The translations under genes and the position numbers were made by a program. Under the pieces are notes generated by a model, which saw only the letters and a list, made by a program, of their open reading frames with translations, did no database searches and was not told the DNA's origin. A stretch of 64,000 bases of DNA. It comes from Zizania palustris. Taxonomy: Eukaryota; Streptophyta; Magnoliopsida; Poales; Poaceae. Below are positions 46,084-59,289 of the stretch, piece after piece (position 1 is the first letter of the stretch; each line of letters begins with the position of its first letter). The stretch is taken from the NCBI GenBank assembly GCA_019279435.1, contig JAAALK010000283.1, positions 3,472,001 through 3,536,000 on the forward strand. The letters run 5' to 3'.

Positions 46084-46549
46084 GTAGCCCCTCGCTTCTT
46101 TCTGCTCGAGAGTCCTGCACGGGAGAAAGGGAAGGAGCGCACAAGATAATTCTAATAATTTACAGGAAATCAACTCACAGAGAGGTCCCAGATCTTTGCT
46201 GCGAACCATCCTCGCTTGAGTGCTTCGGAGGTGCTACGGGGCCTTAGAAATGCCCCGGAGCCTGGGGGCCGGGTGCTGGCCTCGGAGCGTCTCGGATGAA
46301 CTAGCCGTGTCACACTCCGCAGAGGAGGATTTTGACCGACCGGTCTCGATGCCCGCGCGACCTTGACCGTCAGGCACCGGTGCACAAGAAGGCGGAAAGG
46401 CGCATCTTTAACACAATCAATGCACTTGGCGTGCTTGCGATGCGAGGAAGGCGGACCGTTGAAGATTGGCGCGCGCAAAGGTGGACCAGCAAGAGTTTAA
46501 TGCGGTGACCGCGCGACCGGCGCACATGCGTTGGGTGGCCATCCTCACG

Positions 46550-46557
46550 CATAAATA
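46550..46557 (+). promoter_or_regulatory. TATA-like box of the antisense gene in H
   Basis: CATAAATATC about 120 bp upstream of ATG 46675, at the place of the TATAAATA boxes in D and E. Confidence 0.45.
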
Positions 46558-46674
46558 TCTCTCGCCGGCCGGCTGAACCCTCCCCAGCTCACTCCCTTAG
46601 TCTTTAGTCACAAGCTTGGCAGCTAGACCCCCACTCCTCAAACTTCTCGCTACCTTCCTCTGCTCCCTCTATTC

Positions 46675-48961
46675 ATGGCGGAAAGGATTGCTCCCGCGGC
46701 AGAAGTGGACCCCCGCGGCAGCAGTGGACCCCCGCTTCCTGCAATGCCAGATGGCAGTGGCAGCGGCGGTGATGGCTCCCGGCCCGTCGGAAGCACGCGA
46801 CCCACGCGAGCTCCACCCGGCCTCAGAATGGTTTTGGGAGAAAACTTTGGAGCTGGGGCCGTCGTCGTGCTCAGATGGGTCCATCGAGACTGCGAGTTGG
46901 GGCCGTCTCAGTCTGACACGAGGGCCAGGAAATCGGGCACAGAGTCTGTCCCGGAACCACGCGAAGGAGAGGTCGTCGTCTTCGAGGCGTTCTTCGACGC
47001 GGGGCTAGGATTTCCGGCTTCGGAGCTCCTTTCGGGGGTTCTGGATGCCTTCCACCTCGAGCTCCCGCAGCTGTCTCTGAATGCCACGGCCATGCACGCG
47101 GAGGGCTGCGAGGGTAGAGCGGAGGTCTTCGCTCAGATGCACGAAGCCCTTTGCCAACCAAAGAAGAAGGATGGCCTGGTGCAAGCCTACGGGAGAATCA
47201 ACGTCCAGCTCCGGAAGAAGTACGCAGACTCCTTCCCTGCGAAGGCCATCAACGAATGGTGGTACTCCAAGTGGCTACACCGGTGGTTCTACTTCTGGGT
47301 GGGGCTGAACTCCGGACTTGCCGGACCTCCATGCCACATTTTGTTTCGGAGGGAGGCGATCACCGAAGCCAGCGCTGGCTCAATCTTTGCTCGCATCTGG
47401 CTGCTCTAGATCGTCGCCCACCAGATGAGCATGCGGGACTTGACGGAGGAGTTCGTCACCCTTGAGATTCCGCCGTTGAAGGAAGAATGGCCGGCATCAC
47501 TCCGGAGCACTCAAGACGAATCATCGTCGACAGAGCTCTCCAGCCGGCTAGGTTAGTCCTTGCCTCTTTTCGATCTTCGCAAATTTACTATGAAGTCCGC
47601 AAGGAAAACATAGCTAACCTTGAATGCAGGGTCGCTCGTCACCAAGACTCCTAAAGAGGTGGTCTAACTCACCGAGAAGATCCTCGGGGCTCCCACTCCG
47701 GCCGAGTACAAGCGACAGATGGAGCTTGTCGGATCCTGGGGGTGGTACAACCGTGTGTGGGACGCGCTTGAGCTCACTCCTCCATCCCTCCCGGAGAGGG
47801 AGGCCCTCCGCACTCCTTCGAAGAAGAGGGTGGTGGACCCTGACGCCGGGCTCTCTCCTAAGCGCCCTTCGAAGAAGAAGAGGACGGCGAAGGGTCCGAA
47901 GAGACTCTCCTCGGCTCACTCCTCCGCCTCCCACTCCGAATGAGGTATTCTAGTGAGGGGGCCAGGACGGAGCTGAAAGACTCCATGGTGGATCCGGGTT
48001 CGATCTGCCCAGAGCAACTAGCTTCCGGTGGCGCTGGAGACGCGCTAGTCCATCCAAGCCCACCACCGCCCGCTCCAAGGGCCGAGCAGGAGGCGCCGAG
48101 CACTGGAGTAGAGGCGTCTCCCAAGTCCACCCCTCCGTGCGGTCTGGCCTCGGAGGGGGTCTCCACCAGTTCTCGGGGGAGCCGGGAAACCGACAGCCTA
48201 GACCGGGGGGTTAGCCGATCCCCTAGGGGCAGTCGAGGAGAGCGCCGACGTCGAGGCCGAACTCGCTGCTGCGGCAGCGGGTTCCCCGATAAACTCGATG
48301 GACGAGCTGTTTTATCGGCCTGGCACCCCGGGACGCGTCCGGCCTTCGGATGTCACGGTTGAAATTGTGGACGAAGGTACGTGGTTCTACTCGCCTCTTT
48401 ACTTAGACGCATCAAATTCCCTCGGTTTTGATATCCGTCCTTCCTAAGCAGGTACTTCTGCCTGGGTTCTGGTTCCAGTTCCGGTATTCTCCGGGGATGC
48501 CACCAACATATGGCCTGAAGTCCCTGCAAATGCGGCAAGAGCTCCGGGACTAGGCGACAAGGCAGAATCAGAGGTGACCCCGAGAGAAACCCCCGAGGGG
48601 GCCGGTCGGGAGGCCGAGATCCAGCCACCCTCCAACTTGAAGCGCGCGCGCTCTAGTGTGTCCCTCCTGGTCCCCTTCCTGGAGGAGGGCGAAGACTTCG
48701 CGGTGAGGACGACTCCTCTCCATGATTCTTATCTGCGCTTGAGGGAGGCCGAGCTGATAGATGAGCTCGGCCAGGTGGACGGCGTTGATCTCGGCCAGGC
48801 CATTGAGAGTGCCGTGAGCCAGGTACACCTTCGGAACGCTCTGGGACGAACCCCTAGCCCCCTTTTTTTCTAACTCGCCGTTTCATGCGCAGGTAGTCGC
48901 GCTAGCGCAAGGGTCGCTTTTTGGACCGAAAAGGCTTCCGCTTCCTGCTCGGCCTAGATGA
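46675..48961 (+). pseudogene. Antisense gene of element H (four exons kept)
   Basis: Plus-strand exons are 46675-47551, 47630-48376, 48452-48822 and 48893-48961, with introns of 70-78 bp that are all GT-AG. Exon 1 matches D (EPREGEVVVFEAFFDAGLGF, AEGCEGRAEVFAQMHEALC, FPAKAINEWWYSKWLHRWFY) with one TAG at 47407. Exon 2 has EKILGAPTPAEYKRQMELVG, then a stop at 47941 and frame shifts, and ends MDELFYRPG...VEIVDEG. Exon 3 has SLLVPFLEEGEDF and ends ESAVSQ. Intron phases (1, 1, 0) equal those of D. Exon 4 stops after 22 codons, so the coiled-coil part and the fifth exon are missing. Confidence 0.83.
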
Positions 48962-49199
48962 GGAATTTTCCTAGTCTTATTCCTTGTCTTGATTTCACAA
49001 CAGATGTTGTTCACGCTCTATGTATGATGTAAATAATCGAAACCTTTCTTGTGGTATTTGCGAATCTCTGCCCTTCCTCTTCCCCCTCCTTTGCGGGTAG
49101 ACGACTTGTCGACTGGGCGCAAACCGCTTGCACTTGGGATGGTCGGAAGGGAAGAGAGAATAGCTGGGGTACACCAAGCCGGGGCTTGAAACCTGAGAA

Positions 49200-49513
49200 G
49201 AGGGTGCGTCGAGCCAGAGCCCGAAACCCGAATACGGGGTGCGTCGAGCCGGAGCTCGGAACCCGAATAAGGGGTGCGTCGAGCGAGAGCTCGGAAACCG
49301 AATAAGGGGTACGTCGATCTGGAGCTCGGAACCCGAATAGGGTTGCGTCGAGCTAGAGCTCGGAACCCGAATAGGGGGTGCGTCGAGCTAGAGCTCGGAA
49401 ACCGAATAAGGGGCGCGTCGAGCCGGAGCTCAGAACCCTAATAGGGGTGCGTCGAGCCGGAGCTCGGAACCCGAATAGGGGGTGCGTCGAGCCAGAGCTC
49501 GAAACCCGAATAG
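49200..49513. repeat. About 35-bp tandem repeats of element H
   Basis: About nine copies of GGGTGCGTCGAGCCGGAGCT followed by CGGAACCCGAATA. They lie between the antisense gene end and the pol end. The position is the same as that of the unrelated 60-bp array in D. Confidence 0.9.
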
Positions 49514-49689
49514 CTTGGTGAAATTACGCTTGATACCGTAGTGCGTACACTTTGGTCAAAACGTTCACCTGATATTATTATTGAATTGAGGATCTGATAC
49601 AACAATAGCTAACATCGGAAGACGTCTATGAAATTATGCAAAATAGAGTTTCACGTGCTCCGCGTGACAAGTGTGCTTCAGATCTTCAC

Positions 49690-52600
49690 CTTCTAAGGTA
49701 GCTAGGCGGTAGGACCCTGGCCGCCCAGAGCCTATCACGATGTATGAGCCTTCCCATTTATTTCATAGCTTCATCGGAGCGGCCACCGCGCAGGACGAGG
49801 TGCCCTTGATGGAACTCGTTGCGCTTGACCTTGGGGTCATACCATGCCTTCGTCTGCTTCTGGTACTGAGAAAGGTTGGCGACGGCTCAGAGCCTTGATT
49901 CCTCCATGAGGTCGAGGGAGACGACGCGCTCTTGATCGGTTTCAGGAGTTGTGACCCGCAGAGAACCAACCCGAAGATCCGTCGGCATCATTGCTTCATC
50001 GCCAAATAGAAGCCGGAACGGGGTGAACCCGGTATCTTAGGAATGAGTGGTCCGAATGGACCACAAGATCTTAGGTAGCTCTTCGGGCCACAATCCCTTG
50101 GCCAAACCCACGATGCGTTTATTGAGGCCGGATAGAATATGCCCATTAGCCCTCTCGACAGCTCCATTTGACTGGGGATGCCGGACCGCTGCGAAGCATA
50201 GCTGCACTCCAAACTCTTCGCATAATGTTTTGAAGGACCCAGCGTCGAATTAAGTGTCGTTGTCCAGCGTGAGTTGTTTGGGCACTCCGAAGCGGCAGAC
50301 TATATTCTGCCAAAAGAATTTCTGGATGCTTCGGGAGGTAATGGCAGTCAATGGTTTAGCCTCGACCCACTTAGAGAAGTATTCAACGGTGACGACGGCG
50401 AAGCGCAAGTTGCCCTTGCCCTCGGGAATGGTCCAATGAGGTCAATCCCCAAGCGAGCTAGAGCCCACATAGGTGCGATGAGCTGTAGGCTGACCGTGGG
50501 CCTATGGCTCCGTCGCCCCATCCATTGACACCCATGGCAGGTGCGCACCAGATCCTCAGCGTCGGTGACGATTGTGGGCCAATACACACCTTGTCGGAGG
50601 GTCTTCCCGGCGAGTGCTCGAGGGGATAAGTGACTACCACATAGGCCCTCATGGATTTCTCGGAGCATTAGTAGTTCATCTGGGTGAGAAATGCACTAAA
50701 GCAACGGAGAGCATACACCCGACTTGTACAGGATTCCGTCGATGATTTGATAAGACCTGGCGCGGAGTTGAAGCCGGCCTGCTCTGGACTAGGTCGGTCA
50801 TCCATATCGCCGTTGAGTGCTCGTAGAATAGGCTCTCGCCAATCGCCATCGGCTGTGCAAAGGACTGTAGCCGGCCGAGGGGGTGCAGGTGTATCCGTCG
50901 GCGTGGGAGACGGTACCTCTCCACGGAGAGACGCCGATGGCTCGGTGAGTTCTTCAAAGAAGGCAGCGGGCGAGAGAGCTTGACCGCTAGTGCCAGCTTT
51001 AGCGAGGACGTTAGCTTGGCAGTTTTCACTTCTTGGTATGCTCTGGACAGATATTCCCTTGAAAGATGCCTCGAATTTCCGAATGGCTTCGAGGTAGGCG
51101 GCTAGATCGCGGTGCCGGGCCTGGAAACTCTTGTCTATGTGTCCGACGATGACTTGAGAATCAGTCTTGACAACCATGCGGGCGGCTCCGAGCGCGTGCG
51201 CCTTGCGAAGACCCAGCAACACTCCTTCATATTCGGCAATATTATTTGTAGCTTTTAAGTTCAACCGAACAGAATACAAAGCTTGCTGACCGGAGGGAGA
51301 AACGATCATCGCCCCGGCACCAGCTCCGGAAGCTTGGTAGGCACCATCTGAATAGACGGTCCACACCCCTTCGCCTGCTTCGACACTGGCATGACCAACT
51401 GCAGGCATCCATTCAGTGATAAAATCGGCAAGGATTTGAGACTTAATGGCAGTCCGAGCCACAAAGGAGATTCCGAACGGAGCAAGCTCCACTGCCCACT
51501 TCCCGATTTGCCCGGTTGCGTCCTTATTGCAGAACATGTCGCCCAGGGGATATGCAGTTGGACTAATTATATCATGGGCCAGAAAGTAGTGCCGAAGCTT
51601 CTAGGACGCCATGAAGAGAGCATACGCCACCTTTTCAAGCTCGGAATACCGAGTTTTCGCTGCGGAGAAGGCTTCGGATACAAAGTAGATGGGCCATTGC
51701 ACCAGTTTCCCGCCAGTGTCTTCTTCTTGAATCAAGGCCACACTTGCCGCGCTGCCTAAGGCGGCAAGGTAAACAAGAAGGGAATCGCTGCCACGGGGTG
51801 TTGCAAGGGCCACGAGGTCGGCGAGGTATTCTTTTATCTTGTCGAAGCAGTCTTGACATTTCGGGGTCCATTCGAAGTCTTTGGAGCCTCGTAGTGCCTT
51901 GAAAATGGGCAGGCTTTTCTCAGCCGATCTTGCCAAGAAACAACTAAGAGCGGCAAGGCGTCCGGCTGGCTTCTGTGCCTGCTTCAAATTCTGAGGGGGA
52001 GACATATTTTGCAGTGCGCTGACTTGTGTTGGACTGGCTTCAATACCCCGACTGGAGACCAGATACCCGAGCAGCTTCCCAGCACGGGCTCCGAAGATGC
52101 ACTTTTCCGGATTAAGGTGGATCCCGCACTTCCAAAGGCTGTCGAATGTTTCAGCTATATCCGTGCTATGGAAATTCTTGTCCGTGCTTTTAATAACAAT
52201 ATCATCCATATAAGCTTTGACATTGCGGCCAATTTGGTGTCCTAGAGCTTTAGATATTAATCTTGAGAAAGTGGCTCCGGCGTTGCAGAGGCCGAAGGGC
52301 ATCCGAACATAGCAGAACACTCCCGAGGGGGTAATGAAGCTCGTTTTGACCTGATCTTCCTGCTTCAACCAAATATGGTGATACCCTGAATAAGCGTCAA
52401 GAAAGCTGAGGAGCTCAGAACCAGCAGTAGAATCAACCAATTGGTCGATGCGAGGAATGGGGTAGGGGTCACGGGGTCAAGCTTTATTCTGAGAAGTAAA
52501 GTCGATACACATGTGCCATTTGCCAGATGTTTTCTTCTGGACAAACACTGGGTTTGACAACCACTCGGTGTGACTAACTTCCTGAATGACCCCCGCCCAG

Positions 52601-55160
52601 AGAAACTTCTCAGTCTCGGTCTTGGCAAGCTCGGCTCGCTCAATGGATAGCTTCCGAAGCCCCTGGCGTACCGGGCTAGATTTTGGGTCGACCGCCAGAG
52701 AATGCTCGATAATCGAGCGGTCGACGCCTGGTATGTCTTCATCGGACCACGCGAAGATGTCCAGGTTGTTACGGATGATTTCTTCGAGCTGCTCTGATAC
52801 CTTTGGCTCAAGGCCGCCTCTGAAATGGATCGGGCACTCCTTCTCATTCTGGATCAGGATCTTCGTGACGATCTCCCCTTCCAGGAGTGGCTTGGCTGGG
52901 GGCCCCTTTGGAGGAGCGTCTCCCGCGCCAGGCAATATGGCTTCTCCCGAGCTTCCGCAGATGCTGTGGACCTGCCTTGGCTCCAATGGGGCCAAGTGGC
53001 CATACTCGACCCGGCAGGCCACGACCTGATCTCCCAGGATCGACAGCACTCCTCCCGGAGTCGGCATCTTGAGGCATAAGTAGTTGTGGTGGGCGATGGC
53101 CCCGAAGCGGTTGAGCATCCCCCTCCCGAAGATGGCGTTGTAGGCGTATGGAGCATCGACGACGTCGAAGATGATCTCCTCGCTGCGGCAAAGGGGGGAT
53201 TCCCCGAAGGTCACCTCCAGCCCGATCTGCCCGAGCGCGTCGAGCGGCGGCCCTACGAAGCCCTGGAGCGGTCGGGAGGCCGGCAACAAGTGTTTCCGAG
53301 ACAGGCACAGTTGGTCGAAAGCCTACACGAAGATGATGTCAGCAGAACTCCCGCCATCAACCAGGATACGACGCACCTCGACACCCACAATGTCTGCCGA
53401 GATGACAAGGGGATCAGCATGTGGGAACTTGACGCCGGTGGCATCCTCGGCGGTGAAGGAGATCGGGACGTGGGACCATCCGGGAAGCGTGGAGAGGCTC
53501 GAGGTGCCGATATGTCTGACCTCCCAGACGTATTCCCTTCGCTGATGCTTGGACATGGCTCCTAGAGCTCCTCCTCCGGATATGGGAAGGACCACCCACT
53601 TCCCTCGGTCCGCTCCGTCCTCGAGCTTGGGGGCTTGGAACCTATCGAGTTCCGGGGCTAGGCCCAAAGCTCCTGGCTCGTCCCGGCGCCCGACTACCTG
53701 GACGACGTCGGGGCAGGGGATGGGAGCCCCTTTGTCGGAGGAGCTGCAACCGGAGCTTCGCACAAGGTAGTCGTTCCGGAGGTCGAGGATGGTTTGGCAG
53801 GAGTCGGTGTCATGGCTCCGGTTGTCACCGTGGACGCTGCAGTAGAGAGTCACCCCTCCGGGAAATGCTCTGGGTGGAACCCTGGCTCCGGAGGGACGTC
53901 CCCCGCCGGATGTGTGCGGGTGCTTGGCGGGGCCCCTCGGGGTGATGTCGAGGACCTCCCCTCGAAGGTGCTTCCGACCTCGCTGGGAGTCCCGGTGACC
54001 AGAGTCTTGGTGGCCGAAGTCTTGGCGGTGAAGATCTGGAACGGGGCGGACCCCACGGTCGGGATCGGGAGACGCCTCGTACACCTTGGCGCTCGAAGCC
54101 CGTACGGGGACGATCATCGCCTATCGGCGTAGCTGACCTTCCTCGGACCGGGTGTATTCTTCGAAGTACGTCATGAGCTGCGCTACCAAGGAGATCGGCT
54201 TCCGATGGAGCTTGTCGAGGAGACCTAGGTGGGTGACGCCCTCCTGGGCAGCGTCGATGACCGAGGAGGCCGAGAGTCCCTTGATTTGGGCCTTGGTGTG
54301 CGCGAAGCGCTGAGAGTACTGCCGCGGCGTCTCCCCGGGCTGCTGCTTCACCTGAAAGAGGCTCCCGGTCGACATCAGGGCCACGAAGGTCCCCTGGAAG
54401 TTGTTGACGAACTTCTTCTTCAGCTGGTCCCATGAACGGATGGTCCCGGGCCGTAGCGACCAGAACCACTAGAGAGCTATTCCTTCGAGCGCCAAAGGGA
54501 AGCATTTGGCCATGGTGTCATGGCTCCCCCCGCATGCTTCTATTGCTAGAGCATACGAGCGGGAGAACTCTCCAGGGTCAGAATCTCCGGAGTATTTAAG
54601 GAGCTTGGCGGCGCGAAACTTGGAGTCGAACCGCACCCTCTGGAGGTCAGGATGCAAGGGAGACTCTTCGTCGTACGACGCGTTCTCCTCCTCCCCTTAG
54701 TCTTCGTCATCGCTCAAGGCCACGACCGCAACCCCTAGCGCCCGGGAAGGCTCCGGAGGGCAGAGTGACGCCTCCTGGCGCCATTGGGCCAGCTCCGCCT
54801 TCAATCTGGCATTCTCGGCTACCAGGGCATCAGCCTGGCTCCCGCTTCCCCCGGAAGCAGTTTCCGGGTCTTGCGAGCGGACGTAGTCAGTCCGGAGGGC
54901 CACCGCCGGGGGCCTGCATGGTGGGTGCAACTCAAAAGGCCCCTCCTGGAGCCCTGAGGGATTCACAGAGGCCGGCTCCGTATAACCAGCAGGACCCCGA
55001 GCCTCCGGCATCCCCTAGGAGCCTGGTTTGGCTCTGTGCTAGGTGCTTCGGTAGACGCGACGACTGGAGGGTCCGGAGCGACGACTGGAGCAGGCTCGAC
55101 TCCAGCGGTGCGGGCTGACCTCCGCAGAGGAACCGTGCTCGTGCTCCTCCGACTCGACAT
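49690..55160 (-). pseudogene. Gag-Pol of element H
   Basis: Minus strand from about 55160 (MSSRRSTSTVPLRR). After an early frameshift (about 55010) the frame is constant down to 50668 but carries stops at about 54697, 54466, 54118, 53320, 52474 and 51598. Recognisable parts are Gag (GEFSRSYALAIEACGGSHDT), CSVHGDNRSHDTDSC, protease ILVDGGSSADIIF (about 53330), RT YMDDIVI (about 52210) and RNase H YSDGAYQASGAG. After a further shift at 50668 comes the integrase HHCC region (HEGLCGSHLSPRALAGKTLR) and DLIGPFP. The last integrase part (50350-49690) is scattered over frames. It is non-functional. Confidence 0.9.
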
Positions 55161-55226
55161 GTATCTATGGAATGAATGTAGAGGACGCTAGCTTTTCAAA
55201 CTAGGCTCCCCATGGACGGTGCCAAC

Positions 55227-55866
55227 TGTTGGGACGACAGATCGAGCCAACAGGTTTTTGGAAAATGAGAGTAGTGGAGTGTAGGGCTCAGATTGTATTC
55301 TTGGATCGTGTGTCCATTACAACTGGAGACGGGGGTATTTATAGAGCAACCTGTCCCTAAGGGGTCTAATGCCTCCAAAACCCCTCAACCGTTACTTGGC
55401 CTGGCACAGGCTTGTAATACAGACAAGAATAGCTGCTACATAGTACAGACAGAAGGTGCAGCCCTGACAGCGTATCAACTGTGCCGAGCACTGTAGCGAT
55501 CGCCCGACACAGCGCAGGCGATCGTGATCCTATCCCCGGACCACCTTGACCAGGTCGTCTCCTAGTCTTCGGTCGCGCCCCGAAGCCTTGGGTACCTGGA
55601 CCACCTTGACCGGGTCGTCTCTTGGTCTTCGGTTGTGCCCTAGAGCCTTCGCATCTTCCGGAGGCTGGCCTCCGGTATCCTGCCGGGCACCTTGTCCGAG
55701 GGCCCCTTCCGTATGCTTCGGGGCTTCCGGAGACCCCTAGGCCTCCCTGCCTCGGGGCCCACAGGTACCTCCGGCATGGGACGTCGGGCCTTTCGGATGT
55801 GGCCTCTCTTCCAGACCGTACCACTCTTCGTGCTTCCAACTGCCATTAGGATTATCTCCCCCAACA
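55227..55866 (-). repeat. 5' LTR of element H
   Basis: 640 bp, plus-strand TGTTGGGACGACAG...CTCCCCCAACA. The minus-strand primer site TGGCACCGTCCATGGGGA is at 55224-55207. TATAAATA on the minus strand at 55336-55343. It differs from the other LTR at scattered positions, so H is clearly older than D. Confidence 0.93.
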
Positions 55867-55871
55867 GCTCT

Positions 55872-56411
55872 AGAAAGAGCTCTGTTGCTTGATCTCGAAT
55901 TCGTATGTAGAGGTAGTGTCCAATGATTTTGGGAAGATGTACAGAACAGAGAGTCTGCACTTCTTGCTTGCTTGGTTCTTGAAGAACTCCTCAAATATGT
56001 TTGCAATAGAATACAAGGAGGCTAGCGTTGACGACAAATAATACAAGGAGGTTTGCAACCTAGCTACTAGCTTGCGATGCGGAACAAGGAAAACACAATG
56101 CGATGGTGACACAACATTGAGGTGAAATCGATCTCGCAAGGAAAAAAGGCTCTCGCCGAAACACAAGACTCAAACTAGACTCAAGAACGCAACTCTAAAC
56201 CTGCAACAAGACTCGAATAAAAGACTCAAAATCAACAAAGCAAGACTAAAATCAATCTGGTGAAAAAAGGCTTAAGAGGGTTTGGAAACAGTGGAACAAA
56301 CTAACATAGAACAACAAAGTATTTTTGTGTGGCTTTTTCTAGACTCGGGGTAAACGAAAAAACACATGGATAGATTGATACCTAATGGGCAACCTTTGCT
56401 CTGATAACACT
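55872..56411 (-). other. Leader and primer site of element I
   Basis: The minus-strand primer site TGTTATCAGAGC (56409-56398) has one change from TGGTATCAGAGC. It is followed leftward by a leader with GTCTAGAAAAAGCCACACAA, as in C. No gene is supported. It points toward the leader of G, so two leaders face each other around element H. Confidence 0.7.
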
Positions 56412-59289
56412 TGATGAGCACGGGAACGTGCAAAAGGGTGGCCTGATCTTCTGATAGGTATGATTGAGGCGACGAGTGGACATTGCCACTTTAAGGCTTC
56501 TGATCAGGGACCGAAACCTTGCAATCGCTACACCCTCTCGTCTAGTCATTATCAACCACACTTTCACATAGTCCACCTCTGTTGGACTGAAACAGGCAAC
56601 CAGAGGGGGGGGGGGTTGAATGGGAGCTTTTAAAATTCTGTTCTGCTGAACAGGCTTGGAACACACCATTCGAAGTGTCTGGTTCAGAAGTATCAAACAC
56701 ACTCCAAACACATGCTTCGAATGTGGTAAAAGTTTGAAGTTTAGTAGACTTCACTCACACTCAGAAACTCAAATACGAATTGAGCTCTGTAAAGATAGTG
56801 CAGGATACACACACGAGATGCCTTCGAGCATACTTCGCACTGCTGTACTTCACACAAGAACGTTTCCCTCAAAGATTTCCGAATAGATACTCCGCACTAG
56901 TAACTGGTACTAGGCTTCGTACTTCGGAGTGCTGTAAACAGACACAAAACTGACTGCACTGAGGACTTCGATTATGTGAAGGGAACAAGCCTTGAATGGA
57001 CACTTCACAAAGTGCTTCGCTAGTAAACATTGAGGACTAACCTCCGAGTTACACACTTCATTAGAAATGAAATTGAGCAAGAACTCTGGTTGGCACAGAA
57101 CGAAGTGAAATGCAGGAATCTCAACTCACGCAGTGCAAAAATCACATATACAATTTCATGAAAATAAGGAATAAAAGAACATAAATTTCATTACAAGAAC
57201 AGGGAACACAAAATCTCACAAGTTTAGATAACTCTTCATGGCGGCTGGCCATCACTATAGAGAAAACAGAAGGTTCTAAAAGAGTACACATTGTTGCCCT
57301 AGGCCTTAGCCCGCGTCTCCTTTTATAGGCACTACTATGGCTTGCGAATAAACTACAATACCCCTAGGGTTTACAACATTTTTGTCTCTAGCAGACACAG
57401 GGGTACAGATGGTAGTCTACTTTATTGGAAGCTCCTTTTGTCAGCTACGTAGGGCAGACAACATCAGCCTTTGCAGAGCAGGCACGATCAGCTTTTGTAA
57501 ATAGAAATCTTCTGGAGCCTCCTTCGCACATGATGTGTGTTGTGGCTTCGGTGACGTGCTTCGAACCCGAAGGCATTCGCTTCACCGAAGTCAGTCTTCG
57601 ATACAATGACGGTTTTGAGCCGAAGCTGTCAAAGCCCTTGAGCCTCTGCACCATCACCTCCGGAGTGAATCACCACGGCTTCGCAGCTACACCAAGCTCG
57701 AACTCCGTCCATCTGTGTACCGAAGACATGCATGGCCAAAGTACTTCAAGAAATCCACACTCTGAAGCCCCACCTTCGAAGTATCTTCACCACCTTCCGA
57801 AGTCCCTCCTTCGTCCAAGGAGTCCACATGAAGCACTTCCATAAGCACTTCTTGGTAGTGTCTCTGCCGAGAGCACACTCCCAAAGAGCCTTACCTGGAC
57901 AATGCCTTCAATGCGCCTCGACTTCTAAGACCTTCATCAGGTGTCCTTCCGAGTGTCTCCGTCTGAAGAACACTTGGTAGCCTTGCCTCATTTATGAGGA
58001 CTTTGTTCGTCACCCTTCGAAGTTACTTCTTCGGAGTCTCCCTTCGAAGTGCCTCGCCTATGAGGACTTTGCTTCGGGGTACCTTCAGCCAGAGCCACCC
58101 TCCACACTTTCTGCCTTCGCCTGGTGCACCTCGACCCGAGGACCGACCTTGACTCCACGCAGCCTCCATGACCGAGCTCCCCGCTCGCCTGGCATCAAGC
58201 TCCCTGCTTGACCTAGATTCACCTTCTGCGAACCGTCCGGTCGCCTCCGAAGTCACCTGCACACCACCGACAAGCATACCAATGTATCCGATACCCCAGA
58301 GACCTCTCCGATAAACAACCTTCGGTACACACTCCGTTGTAGCGTCCAAAATACCAAGCCATTCAGTACAAACTTCTCATCGTATTCTGGCAGACCCCTC
58401 CGATAGACATACTCCGTTGCAACAACTGCAGCTAGCAAGCACTGAACCCTTCAGTAAAACACTTCTGAACCCCTTCAGCGGGACCCCTTCATTCTGAAGG
58501 TAAAACTTGTCAATTACTCATCACAGACTCGAAACCAAGGCACATCTCAACTTGGTTTCTCAACCTCACAACGAAGGTTTTGATCCTGCAAATCAATAGT
58601 ACAACTTTGGAAGAACAAGGTAAACACAATCTGAAAATGCATATGATAATCCGAAGATTCGAGGTTTGAGGTTTTACAAACCGGTATACGGCGAAACCGC
58701 AACAACATAATAATCTAAGCAAAACCCAACCCTAATAGTGGTAGTTGCCATCTATTTATAGGGTGTACAGGACCCGGGGCATGGGTCGTGCCCTAAGGGT
58801 ATGGGCCATGCCCTATGAGGACTCAATCCTAACAGACTTAGGGGACTTAGTTTAATCAGACGCCTTGCTCTTGATTGGTGACTTGTATGCTTATCATCCC
58901 GATGAAGAAAGGAGACCATCGTTCGAGTGGTGGCCGATGCCGATAGAGGTAGCAGTCGGCTGCTGACTACGGACCGAGTGGTGGTTGTATGTTGGGAGCG
59001 GTCGGCAGTCGGTGGTCAGTCGATCGGCTGATGGCTTATACCGATGGAGGCTGATGTCGATGGTGTTTCGAGTCATGGCCGATGCCGATGGGGGTCACAG
59101 ACAGCAATCGGTCGATGCAACACTTCTTCTTCCATGTTCCTGAGTATAATACAATAACCGGAACTTAGTAATTCATCCAGTTGGCAATCGGCGTGAGTAA
59201 CAATCATTAAGTCGACGAACTCGAGCACGAGTAATCGGGTCCTTGATACTCAGGTGTGGATGTATCGAACCGTAAAGATGTTCTTATCA
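56412..59289 (-). repeat. 5' LTR of element I, split by a Sirevirus solo LTR
   Basis: On the minus strand it starts TGATAAGAACATC at 59289, like TGATGAGGACATC in C and G. It runs through CAAGGACCCGATTACTCGTG (matching the start of the G LTR), a TATAAATAG box near 58755, and ends GCTCATCA at 56412. Positions 56581-58562 plus one ACCTC copy are an insertion. Without it the LTR is about 890 bp. The part at 58890-59100 is rich in GATGCCGATGG-like short repeats. The matching 3' LTR of I is not in the window. Confidence 0.8.
56581..58562 (-). repeat. Sirevirus-like solo LTR in the LTR of I
   Basis: On the minus strand it starts TGAGAAACCAAGTTGAG at 58562 and ends CAGTCCAACA at 56581, after the GAATGGGAGC-type and CCCCCCCTCTGGTTGCC block reminiscent of the 2809 end. 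Target duplication ACCTC at 56576-56580 and 58563-58567. It is 1982 bp, longer than the LTR of A. An 11-G run lies at about 56606-56616. Minus-strand TATA in the CCTATAAAAGG context near 57317. Confidence 0.88.

Larger units (their letters stand above)
45444..55866 (-). mobile_element. Element H: decayed Tat-type gypsy with antisense gene
   Basis: Two 640-bp LTRs (45444-46083 and 55227-55866), with target duplication GCTCT at 45439-45443 and 55867-55871. In element orientation (minus): LTR, primer site (55224-55207), gag-pol to about 49690, a 35-bp repeat array, the antisense gene (plus strand), the tract CGAGGGGCTAC, LTR. The layout equals D, but the sequence is much more GC-rich and belongs to a different family (LTR TGTTGGGGGAGATAA...CGTCCCAACA). 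Confidence 0.93.

Noticed and set aside
45583..46247. Open frames of 150-250 codons in the H LTR and just beside it
   Set aside because: Overlapping frames on both strands in GC-rich LTR sequence, also seen in the second LTR copy. No domain recognised.
56600..56620. Run of 11 G as a regulatory G-tract
   Set aside because: It is the expanded form of the CCCCCC block near the end of this LTR family, and the length may be a sequencing artefact.
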